From Hohaiivirga sp031546825 (GTDB taxonomy: Bacteria; Pseudomonadota; Alphaproteobacteria; Rhizobiales; Beijerinckiaceae), in contig JAVBJU010000019.1 of NCBI GenBank assembly GCA_031546825.1, positions 62,001 through 126,000 on the forward strand: a stretch of DNA of 64,000 nucleotides. The letters run 5' to 3'. Position 1 is the first letter of the stretch. The number at the start of each line of letters is the position of its first letter. A program made the translations under genes and the position numbers. The notes beneath the pieces were generated by a model. That model saw only the letters and a program-made list of their open reading frames with translations, made no database searches and was not told the DNA's origin. Shown here in pieces: positions 1-8,394 of the stretch.

Positions 1-166
1 CAACATCATTATTCGTCAGCGTGGCACCAAGTGGCACCCCGGCGCGAACGTTGGCATGGGCAAAGACCATACCATTTTCGCGACCTGTGAAGGCCGCGTG
101 CATTTTAGCAAGCGCCAAGGGCGAGCTTTTGTATCAGTACTTCCGGTCGCTGAGGCCGCAGAATAA
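1..166 (+). CDS. rpmA: 50S ribosomal protein L27, C-terminal part (5' end outside window)
   Basis: The reading frame open from base 2 gives NIIIRQRGTKWHPGANVGMG followed by KDHTIFATCEGRVHF and ends in TAA at 164-166. This is the conserved core and tail of bacterial ribosomal protein L27, a component of the large subunit near the peptidyl-transferase centre. The N-terminal third and the start codon are left of the window. rpmA followed by a GNAT gene and then obgE is the usual order in Brucella-like genomes. Confidence 0.95.
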   Translation, partial: NIIIRQRGTKWHPGANVGMGKDHTIFATCEGRVHFSKRQGRAFVSVLPVAEAAE

Positions 167-192
167 ACGGCGATAGCTAAGACGAAGAGCTA

Positions 193-219
193 CCGCCGGT
201 GTCCCAACCACCCCGGCGG
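193..219 (+). other. GC-rich hairpin after rpmA
   Basis: CCGCCGG (193-199) pairs with CCGGCGG (213-219), followed by AAAAT. It lies 27 bases after the rpmA stop and has no T-tract, so it may be an RNA-stabilising 3' stem and not the terminator itself. Confidence 0.4.
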
Positions 220-277
220 AAAATAGCCCTTCAAGGACCAGCGATAAGCGGTCTGGCTACATTCCGAGAGACCCGGG

Positions 278-309
278 GGGAGGTGGGATACCACCTCCCT
301 TTCGTCATT
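278..309 (+). terminator. Rho-independent terminator of the rpmA transcript
   Basis: A perfect 9-bp stem, GGGAGGTGG (278-286) with CCACCTCCC (291-299), encloses a GATA loop and is followed by TTTCGTCATTT. It lies between rpmA and the next gene, so the GNAT gene probably has its own promoter or depends on read-through. Confidence 0.75.
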
Positions 310-349
310 TCAGGGCCTTGAGGAAGGCCAAGAACTCGGAGCCAGGATC

Positions 350-973
350 ATGTATCCCGATATCACGCGCGACGACATCTTTATGCTTGAAACCCGGAGA
401 CTGTGGCTGCGTTGGCTGCGCATGTCCGACGTGCAAGCGGTCGTGCGCCTTGCCGGCGATAAACGAATTTCCGACATGACCGCCCGCATCCCGCACCCGA
501 TGACGGTAGAGGATGCCGAAAACTTCGTGTTCAACTCCCGCAAGCTCAATGCCGACGGCAACGGGCTCGCACTCGCCATCACCGCCAAAAACAAGCCCAA
601 CGCCCTGCTCGGCTGTATCAGCATCCGGCATGACCCAGGTGAGGGAAAGCCTCATCTCGGCTACTGGGTCGGGCAACCGTCGTGGGGCCTGGGTGTGGCA
701 ACGGAAGCAGTTGAACTCATGATCGACAGCTTCTTCTTCTCGACACGCGAGCAGGAGCTTGCCGCAACGGTGATGATCGAAAACGAAGCCTCGCGGCGCG
801 TGCTGATCAAATCAGGCATGGAACTGACCGGCTCGGGCTGGATATCGCGCCCGGCGCATGGCGACAGGGTGGCGGTTGATCATTTCAGACTGACGCGCGC
901 GGCATGGAGCGAAAAGATGCCATGGATGCAGCCGTCCGAATGGTTAGAGCCGACCAAGGCGGCGGCAGCGTGA
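350..973 (+). CDS. GNAT family N-acetyltransferase (RimJ/RimL type)
   Basis: A 207-residue protein. LETRRLWLRWLRMSDVQAVVRLAGD near the N-terminus is the beta1-alpha1 start of RimJ/RimL-type acetyltransferases (acetyl-CoA dependent, cytosolic). The segment with GYWVGQPSWGLGVATEAVELM is the acetyl-CoA binding motif A, and NEASRRVLIKSGMELTG is the typical later motif. The ATG at 350 has a purine-rich stretch (CGGAGCCAGG) before it; an in-frame ATG at 383 starts just before the conserved domain and is an alternative. It sits between rpmA and obgE as in related genomes. The substrate cannot be read from the sequence. Confidence 0.85.
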   Translation: MYPDITRDDIFMLETRRLWLRWLRMSDVQAVVRLAGDKRISDMTARIPHPMTVEDAENFVFNSRKLNADGNGLALAITAKNKPNALLGCISIRHDPGEGKPHLGYWVGQPSWGLGVATEAVELMIDSFFFSTREQELAATVMIENEASRRVLIKSGMELTGSGWISRPAHGDRVAVDHFRLTRAAWSEKMPWMQPSEWLEPTKAAAA

Positions 974-984
974 TATCAAAAGAC

Positions 985-1016
985 GCGGGGCGTGGGAATT
1001 GTGCCCATGTCCCGCT
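985..1016. terminator. Possible bidirectional hairpin between convergent genes
   Basis: GCGGG and GTGGG on the left pair with CCCAT and CCCGC on the right, with an internal mismatch, in the 43-base gap between the GNAT stop (973) and the convergent C13 peptidase stop (1017). There is no clear T-tract on either strand. Confidence 0.35.
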
Positions 1017-1778
1017 TCATTGCCCCATATGTTTGAGCACGTTTTCCCCGCCACGGAATTGCGGGTTCGAGGCGGGCGCCATCTGTTCGTCCGCTTCTCG
1101 CGCCTCAATCAAGCCCTTTGCTTCGGTGAAGACCTCCGCGAGGGAGCGACCCGGGTGCAGCGCACGCTGAAAAAACGCCTCGCCAAAATAGGTCCAGGAA
1201 GCGCGGTCTTCACAGCCGAATGAGGCACGGTCAGCCGCCGCAGCCGTGATGACCAGAGTATTCTTATCTGCCAGCTTGTCGGAAAAAATACCTGAGAAGC
1301 AGGCGGAAACAATCACGATGCGGTATCGTGCTCCGCTCATCTTGAGCATTTGCCCGATGGTGGAAGGCGTGATGAGCCCGTAAACGCCCCGCTTACCCTG
1401 CACCACAACACCACGGCGCGTGCCATGCGAGGTCAGAAACAGAACGAGAATATCCCGATCCCGCACCATGGCGCGTTCTGCGCTCCGCATCCCGTCACCC
1501 AGCGAGCGCTGCGTCACCGCGGAAGTGGTTTTGGTATTGGTGCGAATGAAAGGCGGGGCGGCAGGATGGAAATATTCCGCCAGAAGCCTTGCTGCGGCCC
1601 GCGCTTCGCTGTCAAAAACCGACTGCGAGCCGAACGTGCCGAAGGAGACGATATAGGCGGAGGGCTTTGGTGTTTCAGCGGCAGTAACGGGGCCGAAGAA
1701 CATCGCCACCACCATGGCGGCGTAAAACAGCCCGCATGTCGGAAATCGGCGAATTTCGCCTGTTTTTGATCTTCGCAT
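1017..1778 (-). CDS. Secreted caspase-like peptidase, C13 (legumain) family
   Basis: A 253-residue protein with an N-terminal hydrophobic segment (FYAAMVVAMFFGPVTAAE) that looks like a signal peptide ending at A-A-E. The clan CD cysteine-peptidase dyad is visible: a strand followed by TSHG (His about 119) and a strand followed by SACFSG (Cys about 160). This matches the peptidase C13 family known mostly as hypothetical exported proteins in proteobacteria. The start at 1778 is chosen because it places the signal peptide near the N-terminus; an in-frame start at 1859 would add 27 residues. It is convergent with the GNAT gene and divergent from obgE, with only about 137 bases for both promoters. 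No substrate can be inferred. Confidence 0.75.
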   Translation of the reverse strand: MRRSKTGEIRRFPTCGLFYAAMVVAMFFGPVTAAETPKPSAYIVSFGTFGSQSVFDSEARAAARLLAEYFHPAAPPFIRTNTKTTSAVTQRSLGDGMRSAERAMVRDRDILVLFLTSHGTRRGVVVQGKRGVYGLITPSTIGQMLKMSGARYRIVIVSACFSGIFSDKLADKNTLVITAAAADRASFGCEDRASWTYFGEAFFQRALHPGRSLAEVFTEAKGLIEAREADEQMAPASNPQFRGGENVLKHMGQ

Positions 1779-1915
1779 TGCACCGCTCACGCATATCGCT
1801 GTTCGCTTCCATTGAAGCAATAGCGCAACCAACGGAAGCTCGTAAGCGCCATGACACATCTATCCCGCGTATTTCCGTTGCCTGTAACGCAATCCTCGCC
1901 TATGGAAGAGGCATC

Positions 1916-2953
1916 ATGAAGTTTCTCGATCAGGCTAAAATTTATATCCGCTCGGGCGACGGTGGCGCAGGATGCGTTGCTTTTCGTCGCGAAAAATTCA
2001 TCGAATTCGGCGGGCCGAACGGCGGCGACGGCGGTCGGGGCGGCGACGTCTGGATTGAGTGCGCCGACGGCCTCAATACGCTGATCGATTACCGTTACCA
2101 GCAGCATTTCAAGGCCAAAAAAGGCCAGCACGGCATGGGCTCAAATCGTCACGGTGCCAAGGGCGATGACGTGGTGCTCAAGGTTCCCGCCGGAACCCAG
2201 GTCTTTGCTGAAGACAATGAAACGCTGATCGCCGATATCACCGAAGTGGGGCAACGGATCCAACTGGGCCGTGGCGGCAATGGTGGTTTCGGCAACGCCT
2301 ATTTCACCACCTCGACCAATCGCGCTCCGCGCCATGCCAATCCCGGCCTTGAAGGCCAGGAAATGTGGGTATGGTTGCGGCTGAAGCTGATTGCGGACGC
2401 GGGCCTCGTTGGCCTGCCCAATGCCGGTAAATCGACATTCCTGGCAACGGTCACGGCGGCAAAGCCTAAAATCGCTGATTACCCCTTCACCACGCTCCAC
2501 CCCAATCTCGGCGTAGTGCGCAGCGACGAACGCGAATTTGTGCTGGCCGATATTCCGGGCTTGATCGAAGGAGCTCATGAGGGCGCGGGCCTCGGTGATC
2601 GCTTCCTCGGCCATGTGGAGCGCTGTCGGGTGCTGCTGCATCTCGTTGATGGCTCCGGCGAGCATGCGGGCAAGGATTACAAGACCATCCGCACCGAACT
2701 CGCGGCCTATGGCAACGAGCTGGCGGAAAAGCCAGAAATCGTCGCCCTGTCGAAGGCCGATACGCTTGATGCTGAAACGTTAAAAACCCAGAAGGCCCGC
2801 CTGAAGCGCGCCTCGGGCCAGACGCCGCTCGTGCTGTCAGCCGCGACACATGACGGGGTCAAAGAAGTGTTGCGGGCACTCACCAAGGTGATTGATGAGG
2901 CCCGTCTCGAAGAGAAAAAAGCACAGTCGGAAAATGAGGGATGGCGGCCGTGA
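1916..2953 (+). CDS. obgE: GTPase ObgE/CgtA
   Basis: A 345-residue protein of normal Obg length. Residues 1-160 are the glycine-rich Obg fold (FGGPNGGDGGRGGDVW is diagnostic). The G domain follows, with the P-loop GLPNAGKST near residue 166, the DIPGLIEGA switch motif and SKAD in place of NKxD. Obg binds the 50S subunit and links ribosome assembly to growth and stress. The ATG at 1916 gives MKFLDQAKIYIRSGDGGAG, the canonical start; upstream in-frame codons extend without conserved sequence. It is the first gene of a run with obgE/proB overlapping by 13 bases. Confidence 0.97.
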   Translation: MKFLDQAKIYIRSGDGGAGCVAFRREKFIEFGGPNGGDGGRGGDVWIECADGLNTLIDYRYQQHFKAKKGQHGMGSNRHGAKGDDVVLKVPAGTQVFAEDNETLIADITEVGQRIQLGRGGNGGFGNAYFTTSTNRAPRHANPGLEGQEMWVWLRLKLIADAGLVGLPNAGKSTFLATVTAAKPKIADYPFTTLHPNLGVVRSDEREFVLADIPGLIEGAHEGAGLGDRFLGHVERCRVLLHLVDGSGEHAGKDYKTIRTELAAYGNELAEKPEIVALSKADTLDAETLKTQKARLKRASGQTPLVLSAATHDGVKEVLRALTKVIDEARLEEKKAQSENEGWRP

Positions 2954-4119
2954 ATGCTACGCTTGTCAAAGCAGGGAAAAGCAGCGCTGGAACGCCGCTG
3001 AACCCGCCGAGCCTGCGCGACTTTAAACGCGTGGTGCTGAAGGTCGGCTCATCGCTGCTGGTTGACAGCAAGCAGGGCCGCCTCAAGCACGCCTGGCTCG
3101 CGGCCCTTGCCGAAGACATTGCTGAACTGCATACGCGCGGGCTCGACGTGCTCGTGGTCTCTTCCGGCGCAGTCGCCATGGGCCGCACATTGCTGCAACT
3201 GCCCTCCGGCCCGCTGCGCCTTGAAGAAAGCCAAGCTGCTGCTGCGGTCGGGCAAATTGAACTCGCTCGCGTGTGGGCGGAAGTGCTGTCGCACCACCGC
3301 ATCACCGCAGGGCAAATTCTCGTCACCCTTGCCGATACCGAAGAGCGCCGTCGCTATCTCAATGCCCGCGCCACCACGCAAAAGCTGCTGGAGCTCCGGG
3401 CCGTGCCGGTGGTCAATGAGAACGACACGGTGGCAACCTCCGAAATCCGTTACGGCGACAATGATCGTCTTGCCGCCCGCGTTGCCACGATGATCGGCGC
3501 CGACCTTCTGGTGCTGTTCTCTGATATTGACGGCCTCTACACCGCCCCCCCGGCGCAGGACCCGTCGGCAAAACATATCCCCGTGGTCGAAAAGATCACC
3601 GCCGAGATCGACGCCATGGCGGGCGGCGCGGCATCGGAGCTGTCGCGGGGCGGTATGCGCACCAAAATCGAGGCGGGGAAGATTGCCACCGCTTCGGGCA
3701 CCCACATGATCATCGCCGATGGTCGCCACAAAAACCCGCTGAAGCGCATTATCGACGGTGGACGCTGCACCTGGTTCATGACGCCCTCGAACCCGGTGGC
3801 GGCACGCAAAACCTGGATTGCTGGCTCCATTGAGCCGCGCGGCAGCCTGCATATCGACGCGGGCGCGGCAACGGCGCTGCGGGCAGGCGCAAGCCTCTTG
3901 CCGGTCGGCGTCAAGAAGATCGAAGGCGAGTTCTCTCGCGGCGACACCGTGACCATCCACGACAAGTCGGGCATCATCGGGCGCGGCCTCGTGGCCTATG
4001 ATGTGGAGGAAGCCAAACTGATCATCGGCCACGCTTCAGGCGAGATTGAATCCATTTTGGGCCATGCCGGGCGCGCGGAAATGATCCATCGCGACGATAT
4101 GGTCCTGACGGCGGAGTGA
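2941..4119 (+). CDS. proB: Glutamate 5-kinase
   Basis: A 392-residue protein with an amino-acid kinase domain (VVLKVGSSLLVD near residue 31, VVSSGAVAMG, NENDTVAT, FSDIDGLYTAPP) and a C-terminal PUA domain from about residue 285 (GSLHIDAGAATALRAGASLL). It phosphorylates glutamate as the first step of proline synthesis. The start overlaps the end of obgE by 13 bases, so translation is probably coupled; a GTG three codons in is another possible start. proA follows 6 bases after the stop, so the pathway enzymes are co-transcribed. Confidence 0.96.
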   Translation: MAAVNATLVKAGKSSAGTPLNPPSLRDFKRVVLKVGSSLLVDSKQGRLKHAWLAALAEDIAELHTRGLDVLVVSSGAVAMGRTLLQLPSGPLRLEESQAAAAVGQIELARVWAEVLSHHRITAGQILVTLADTEERRRYLNARATTQKLLELRAVPVVNENDTVATSEIRYGDNDRLAARVATMIGADLLVLFSDIDGLYTAPPAQDPSAKHIPVVEKITAEIDAMAGGAASELSRGGMRTKIEAGKIATASGTHMIIADGRHKNPLKRIIDGGRCTWFMTPSNPVAARKTWIAGSIEPRGSLHIDAGAATALRAGASLLPVGVKKIEGEFSRGDTVTIHDKSGIIGRGLVAYDVEEAKLIIGHASGEIESILGHAGRAEMIHRDDMVLTAE

Positions 4120-4125
4120 ACTGCC

Positions 4126-5391
4126 ATGAGCGATATTCGCACTGAAATGCTGGCAATCGGCCAACGCGCCCGCAAGGCCGCCCGCGCCGTGGCGCTGGCC
4201 GATGCCGCGCAAAAAAATGCGGCCCTCCATGCGATGGCCCGCCATATTCGCGCCGCCAGTCCTGATATTCTCACCGCCAATGCCGCCGATATCGCCGCCG
4301 CCAGAGCGAAGCCCGATGTGAACGGCGCTTTCATCGACCGCCTGGCGCTCGATGAAAAGCGCCTGGAGGCCATCGCCCAGGCAGTGGAAGACATTGCCTT
4401 TCTTGCCGATCCCGTGGGGCGGGTTCTGGCCTCTTTCGATCGGCCCAATGGCTTAAAGATCGAGCGTGTGGCAACGCCGCTCGGTGTCATCGGCGTGATT
4501 TTCGAAAGCCGCCCCAATGTGGTGGCGGATGCGGGAGCCCTATGCCTCAAGGCTGGCAATGCAGCCATACTGCGCACCGGGTCTGATTCCCTTGCCAGCG
4601 CCACGGCGATTGCCGGTGCCATGGCCAAGGGCCTTGCCGAGGCCGGCTTGCCCTCCGACGCCATTCAACTTGTGCCTACCAAGGACCGTGCTGCTGTCGG
4701 CGAAATGCTTTCGGGTCTCAACGGCAGCATTAATGTCATTATTCCACGCGGCGGTAAAAGCCTTGTTGCCCGCGTGCAAAGCGAAGCGCGCGTGCCGGTT
4801 TTCGCCCATCTTGAAGGCATTTGCCATGTCTATATCCACGACAAGGCCAATCTCGACATGGCCAGAAAAGTCGTGCTGAACGCCAAGATGCGCCGCACCG
4901 GTGTCTGTGGTTCCGCCGAGACATTGCTGGTTGACCGCAAAATAGCGGGCACACATCTCAAACCTCTGGTTGAAATGCTGCTCGACGCGGGCTGCGCGGT
5001 AAAAGGCGACGAAGCAGCCCGCATGGTGGATGCGCGCGTCACCCCCGCCACCGAAGAAGACTGGCGCACCGAATATCTCGACGCCATCATCTCCGTGAAG
5101 GTGGTGGACGGCATCGACGCCGCCATCGACCACATTGAAACTTACGGCTCGCACCACACGGAATCGATCATTACCGATGACGCCGCTGCTGCCCATAAGT
5201 TCCAACGGGAAGTCGATTCGGCCATCGTGCTGCACAACGCCTCAACCCAGTTCGCCGATGGCGGCGAGTTCGGCTTTGGTGCCGAAATCGGCATCGCCAC
5301 CGGGCGGATGCATGCACGCGGGCCGGTGGGCGTGGAGCAACTCACATCATTCAAATACCGCGTTCACGGCAACGGGCAGACACGACCGTGA
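4126..5391 (+). CDS. proA: Gamma-glutamyl phosphate reductase
   Basis: A 421-residue aldehyde-dehydrogenase superfamily protein. GVIGVIFESRPNVVADAGALCLKAGNA is the ProA signature, the catalytic cysteine lies in MRRTGVCGSAETLL, and HHTESIIT plus FGFGAEIGIATGRMHARGPVG are conserved C-terminal motifs. It reduces glutamyl phosphate, the ProB product, to glutamate semialdehyde with NADPH. GGAG precedes the ATG at a suitable distance. Its stop overlaps the GTG of nadD. Confidence 0.97.
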   Translation: MSDIRTEMLAIGQRARKAARAVALADAAQKNAALHAMARHIRAASPDILTANAADIAAARAKPDVNGAFIDRLALDEKRLEAIAQAVEDIAFLADPVGRVLASFDRPNGLKIERVATPLGVIGVIFESRPNVVADAGALCLKAGNAAILRTGSDSLASATAIAGAMAKGLAEAGLPSDAIQLVPTKDRAAVGEMLSGLNGSINVIIPRGGKSLVARVQSEARVPVFAHLEGICHVYIHDKANLDMARKVVLNAKMRRTGVCGSAETLLVDRKIAGTHLKPLVEMLLDAGCAVKGDEAARMVDARVTPATEEDWRTEYLDAIISVKVVDGIDAAIDHIETYGSHHTESIITDDAAAAHKFQREVDSAIVLHNASTQFADGGEFGFGAEIGIATGRMHARGPVGVEQLTSFKYRVHGNGQTRP

Positions 5392-6038
5392 GGCGCGGCA
5401 TGTCCCTTCCCCCAGGGGCATTGCTCCCGCACCAGCGGCTCCCCCACGTTGAGCCTGGCATGCGCATCGGCCTCTATGGCGGCAGCTTCAACCCGCCCCA
5501 TGCCGGGCACCGGCTGGTGTCGATGATCGCCATGCGGCGGCTGAAGCTCGACCGCGTCTGGTGGCTGGTTTCGCCGGGCAACCCGCTCAAAGATCATGAC
5601 GGCCTGCCCGATACCGCGGCCCGATGCGCTTGGGCACGAGAAACCGCCGCGAGCAGCCGCATTGACATCACCGCCGTCGAGGAGGCGCTCGGCGTCTCCT
5701 ACACCCGCGACACCATCACTTTTTTGACACGGCGCTTCCCGCAGGTCCATTTTGTGTGGCTGATGGGTGCCGATAATTTGGCAAGTTTTCATCGGTGGCG
5801 CGGCTGGCGGGAGATTGCGGAGGCGGTGCCCTTTGCCGTCATCGACCGCCCCGGCTGGACGCTTTCTGCGCCGCAAAGCCCTGCTGCCCAAGCCTTAGCG
5901 CGCTTTCGTATGCCGGAAATACGGGCGGCGACACTTGCTGATTCGCCCCCTCCCTCCTGGACTTTTCTGCACGGCCCGCGCACCCCTCTGTCCTCGACAG
6001 AGTTGCGAGCCAGAAAAAAAGCGACGAATTCTCAATAA
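5388..6038 (+). CDS. nadD: Nicotinate-nucleotide adenylyltransferase
   Basis: A 216-residue protein. MRIGLYGGSFNPPHAGHRLVS is the nucleotidyltransferase GxFxPxHxGH motif and STELRARK near the end matches the ISSTxIR motif. It forms deamido-NAD from nicotinate mononucleotide and ATP. The GTG at 5388 overlaps the proA TGA; ATG codons at 5400 and 5460 are alternatives, and the 24 residues before MRIGLYGG are typical of the longer alphaproteobacterial forms. The gene sits in the conserved proBA-nadD-rsfS-rlmH order. Confidence 0.93.
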   Translation: MRRGMSLPPGALLPHQRLPHVEPGMRIGLYGGSFNPPHAGHRLVSMIAMRRLKLDRVWWLVSPGNPLKDHDGLPDTAARCAWARETAASSRIDITAVEEALGVSYTRDTITFLTRRFPQVHFVWLMGADNLASFHRWRGWREIAEAVPFAVIDRPGWTLSAPQSPAAQALARFRMPEIRAATLADSPPPSWTFLHGPRTPLSSTELRARKKATNSQ

Positions 6039-6158
6039 ATTTGCCGTAATTGATCGGCAAGTGTACGGAATAACGCAACACCGCCGTTGAATTTCGGCGC
6101 ATATGCGACATAGTTTAAAAGGTGGCGCTACTCGCCACGATATTGAAGGATACTACCA

Positions 6159-6563
6159 CTGGCCCAGACAGCTTCGCTTTCCTCCTCTTCCGCAGCAAAG
6201 GTTGCGCCGGAGAAGGACATCTACTCGATTGTGATGGAGAGCATCGAGGACATGAAGGCCGAAGAAACCATTGAGATCGACCTGGTTGGCAAAACCACGA
6301 TTGCCGATAAAATGGTCATCACCTCCGGTCGCTCCAATCGCCACGTCGGCTCCATCGCCGAACGCATCATGGAAGAACTCAAGAACAACGGTTACGGCTT
6401 TCCCCGCGTGGAAGGCATGCCCGCTTGCGATTGGGTTCTGATTGATGCCGGTGACATCCTCGTGCATGTCTTCCGTCCGGAAGTGCGCGCGTTCTACAAT
6501 CTTGAAAAGATGTGGGGCGTCGACCGACCGGCCGAAGGGATTGAAGTTCCGACCCGGCAGTAA
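6159..6563 (+). CDS. rsfS: Ribosomal silencing factor RsfS, apparent CTG start
   Basis: The open frame reads from a TGA at 6144 to TAA at 6561-6563. The RsfS core is clear: IYSIVMESIEDMKAEETIEI, IADKMVITSGRSNRHV, CDWVLIDAGDILVHVF and FYNLEKMWG. RsfS binds L14 and keeps subunits apart under starvation. The only ATG/GTG/TTG codon upstream of the core is GTG 6231, which lies inside the conserved first helix and would remove about nine expected residues. A CTG at 6159, 9 bases after a GAAGGA ribosome-binding motif, gives LAQTASLSSSSAAKVAPEKD and then the intact helix (134 residues). I therefore annotate a non-canonical CTG start, with GTG 6231 as the alternative. Confidence 0.8.
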   Translation: MAQTASLSSSSAAKVAPEKDIYSIVMESIEDMKAEETIEIDLVGKTTIADKMVITSGRSNRHVGSIAERIMEELKNNGYGFPRVEGMPACDWVLIDAGDILVHVFRPEVRAFYNLEKMWGVDRPAEGIEVPTRQ

Positions 6564-6568
6564 ACCCA

Positions 6569-7051
6569 TTGCGCCTCGCCCTCATTTCGGTGGGCCGTCT
6601 TAAAAACGGCCCCGAACGCGAACTGGTCGAGCGTTATCGGCAGCGCATTGAGGGTATCGGAAAAAGCCTTGGCTTTTCCGGACTGACCGAGATCGAACTC
6701 ACCGAGAGCCGCGCCCGCCGCGACGATGATCGCCGCGATGAGGAAGCCTCGGCCATCGCCAGCAAAATTGGCGACGGGTTGTTCATTGCTTTTGACGAAC
6801 GCGGGAAAACTCTGTCTTCCACCGCGTTCGCCGACCAGATCGGCAAATGGCGTGATGCCGGACGCAGCCAGGCTTCTTTCGTGATCGGCGGAGCGGATGG
6901 TCTGCAATCGGCACTGCGTGCTCGCGCCGATCTTGTTCTTTCGTTTGGTGCGCTAACGCTGCCCCACCAATTGGTGCGTGTGTTAGTAACTGAGCAACTT
7001 TATCGCGCTATCACCATTCTTAGCGGACACCCCTACCACCGCGACGGTTGA
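6569..7051 (+). CDS. rlmH: 23S rRNA (pseudouridine1915-N3)-methyltransferase RlmH
   Basis: A 160-residue SPOUT methyltransferase, normal length for RlmH. FVIGGADGL is the SAM-binding knot loop and LTLPHQLVRVLVTEQLYRA with the terminal GHPYHRDG is diagnostic. It methylates pseudouridine 1915 of 23S rRNA. The start is TTG at 6569, five bases after the rsfS stop. Its TGA overlaps a TTG that could start the next gene, so the run is tightly coupled. Confidence 0.95.
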   Translation: MRLALISVGRLKNGPERELVERYRQRIEGIGKSLGFSGLTEIELTESRARRDDDRRDEEASAIASKIGDGLFIAFDERGKTLSSTAFADQIGKWRDAGRSQASFVIGGADGLQSALRARADLVLSFGALTLPHQLVRVLVTEQLYRAITILSGHPYHRDG

Positions 7052-7059
7052 ACAACGTT

Positions 7060-8394
7060 ATGCTTCGGTTCATTCCCTCATCGCATTTCAGGCGACGGGC
7101 TTCCTTCGGGAGGCTTGCGGCGGCGGGCGCGGTTGCGTGCCTGATGGCCAGCGGCGCGATGGCCCAGCAAAATGCGGTTCCCACCCCCGAACAGGCTGCC
7201 AAAAGCAAAGCCGAATTGCAGGCCGCACAGCAGCGCCTTCAGGCGAGCGCCGACGCGCGCCGCAAACTCGAAATCGAAATCGCGACCATTCGCAACGACC
7301 GTACCAAGCTCAACACCGCCCTGATTGAAACCGCGCAAAAGACCCGCGAGTTCGAACAGCAGGTGCATGACCTTGAGGACCGGCTGGAAATCCTCACCGG
7401 CAGCGAATCGGCCATCCGCGATTCGCTCCAGAGCCGAAAGGCAATAATCGCCGAAGTGCTGGCCGCCCTGCAACGCATGGGCCGCAAGCCGCCGCCTGCG
7501 GTGCTCGCCCAACCCGAAGATATGCTGGCTGCGGTGCGTACCTCGATCCTGCTCGGCGCAGTATTGCCGGAACTGCGCAACGAAGCCGATGCGCTGGCGA
7601 AAGATCTGGGCGAACTGGTTCGTCTCAAACAGGCCATCGACACCGACCGCACCACCCTCGCCGAGCAGTTGCAATCACTGACCGATGAACAAACCAAAGT
7701 TGCCGCTTTGATGGACGCGCGCCAGTCGCGCGAAACCGAAGCCATGGCAGCGGTGGATGCCGAGCGCCAAAAAATGGCCGAACTTGGCGCGCAGACTAAA
7801 TCCCTAAGCGATCTGATCGACCGATCCGAGCGCGAAGTGGCCGGAGCGCAGCGCGCGGCCGAAGCTGCCAAGCGTTCCGAAGCCCTTCAGGAGCGCAACG
7901 CCTTCGCCGCCAATGCATTCTCTGACCCTTCACGGCTCACGCCGCAAGTGCCGTTTGCCTCTGTCCGAGGCAAGCTGCCTTTGCCGGTTTCGGGCGAAAA
8001 GATCAGGGATTTCGGTAACGACGACGGCTTCGGCGGCACGATGCGTGGCATCTCGCTGACGACGCGGTCGAAAGCAGTAGTGGTGTCACCAGCGGATGGA
8101 TGGGTGGTGTTTTCCGGCCCGTTTCGTTCGTTCGGTCGTCTCTTGATCATCAATGCCGGCGGTGGATATTATATGCTGCTGGCTGGCATGGATCAGATCA
8201 ATGTGGACGTGGGACAATTCGTTCTTGCGGGTGAGCCGGTCGCGGTCATGGGAGAGCATAACCAGCCCTCCGCCGTCGCTGGTGCCGTTACAACGAAAGA
8301 CCCCGTTCTCTATGTTGAGTTGAGAAAAGATAATGGATCCATTGATCCTGGCCCATGGTGGGTGAAATCGCAAAGCGAGAAGGTTCGCGGCTAA
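7060..8394 (+). CDS. envC: Murein hydrolase activator EnvC-like, degenerate LytM domain
   Basis: A 444-residue periplasmic protein. A signal peptide (RRRASFGRLAAAGAVACLMASGAMAQ) is followed by long heptad-rich coiled coils (about residues 40-285) and a C-terminal M23/LytM-like domain (about 310-440). The LytM fold motifs are present (SPADGWVVFSGPFRSFGRLLIINAGGGYYMLLAGM, VGQFVLAGEPVAVMG), but the metal-binding His/Asp positions are replaced (GISLTTRS where HxGxD is expected, YYMLLAG where HxH is expected). This is the pattern of EnvC, which activates amidases at the septum instead of cutting murein. A TTG at 7048 overlapping the rlmH stop is an alternative start. ctpA overlaps its stop (TAATG). 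Confidence 0.85.
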   Translation: MLRFIPSSHFRRRASFGRLAAAGAVACLMASGAMAQQNAVPTPEQAAKSKAELQAAQQRLQASADARRKLEIEIATIRNDRTKLNTALIETAQKTREFEQQVHDLEDRLEILTGSESAIRDSLQSRKAIIAEVLAALQRMGRKPPPAVLAQPEDMLAAVRTSILLGAVLPELRNEADALAKDLGELVRLKQAIDTDRTTLAEQLQSLTDEQTKVAALMDARQSRETEAMAAVDAERQKMAELGAQTKSLSDLIDRSEREVAGAQRAAEAAKRSEALQERNAFAANAFSDPSRLTPQVPFASVRGKLPLPVSGEKIRDFGNDDGFGGTMRGISLTTRSKAVVVSPADGWVVFSGPFRSFGRLLIINAGGGYYMLLAGMDQINVDVGQFVLAGEPVAVMGEHNQPSAVAGAVTTKDPVLYVELRKDNGSIDPGPWWVKSQSEKVRG

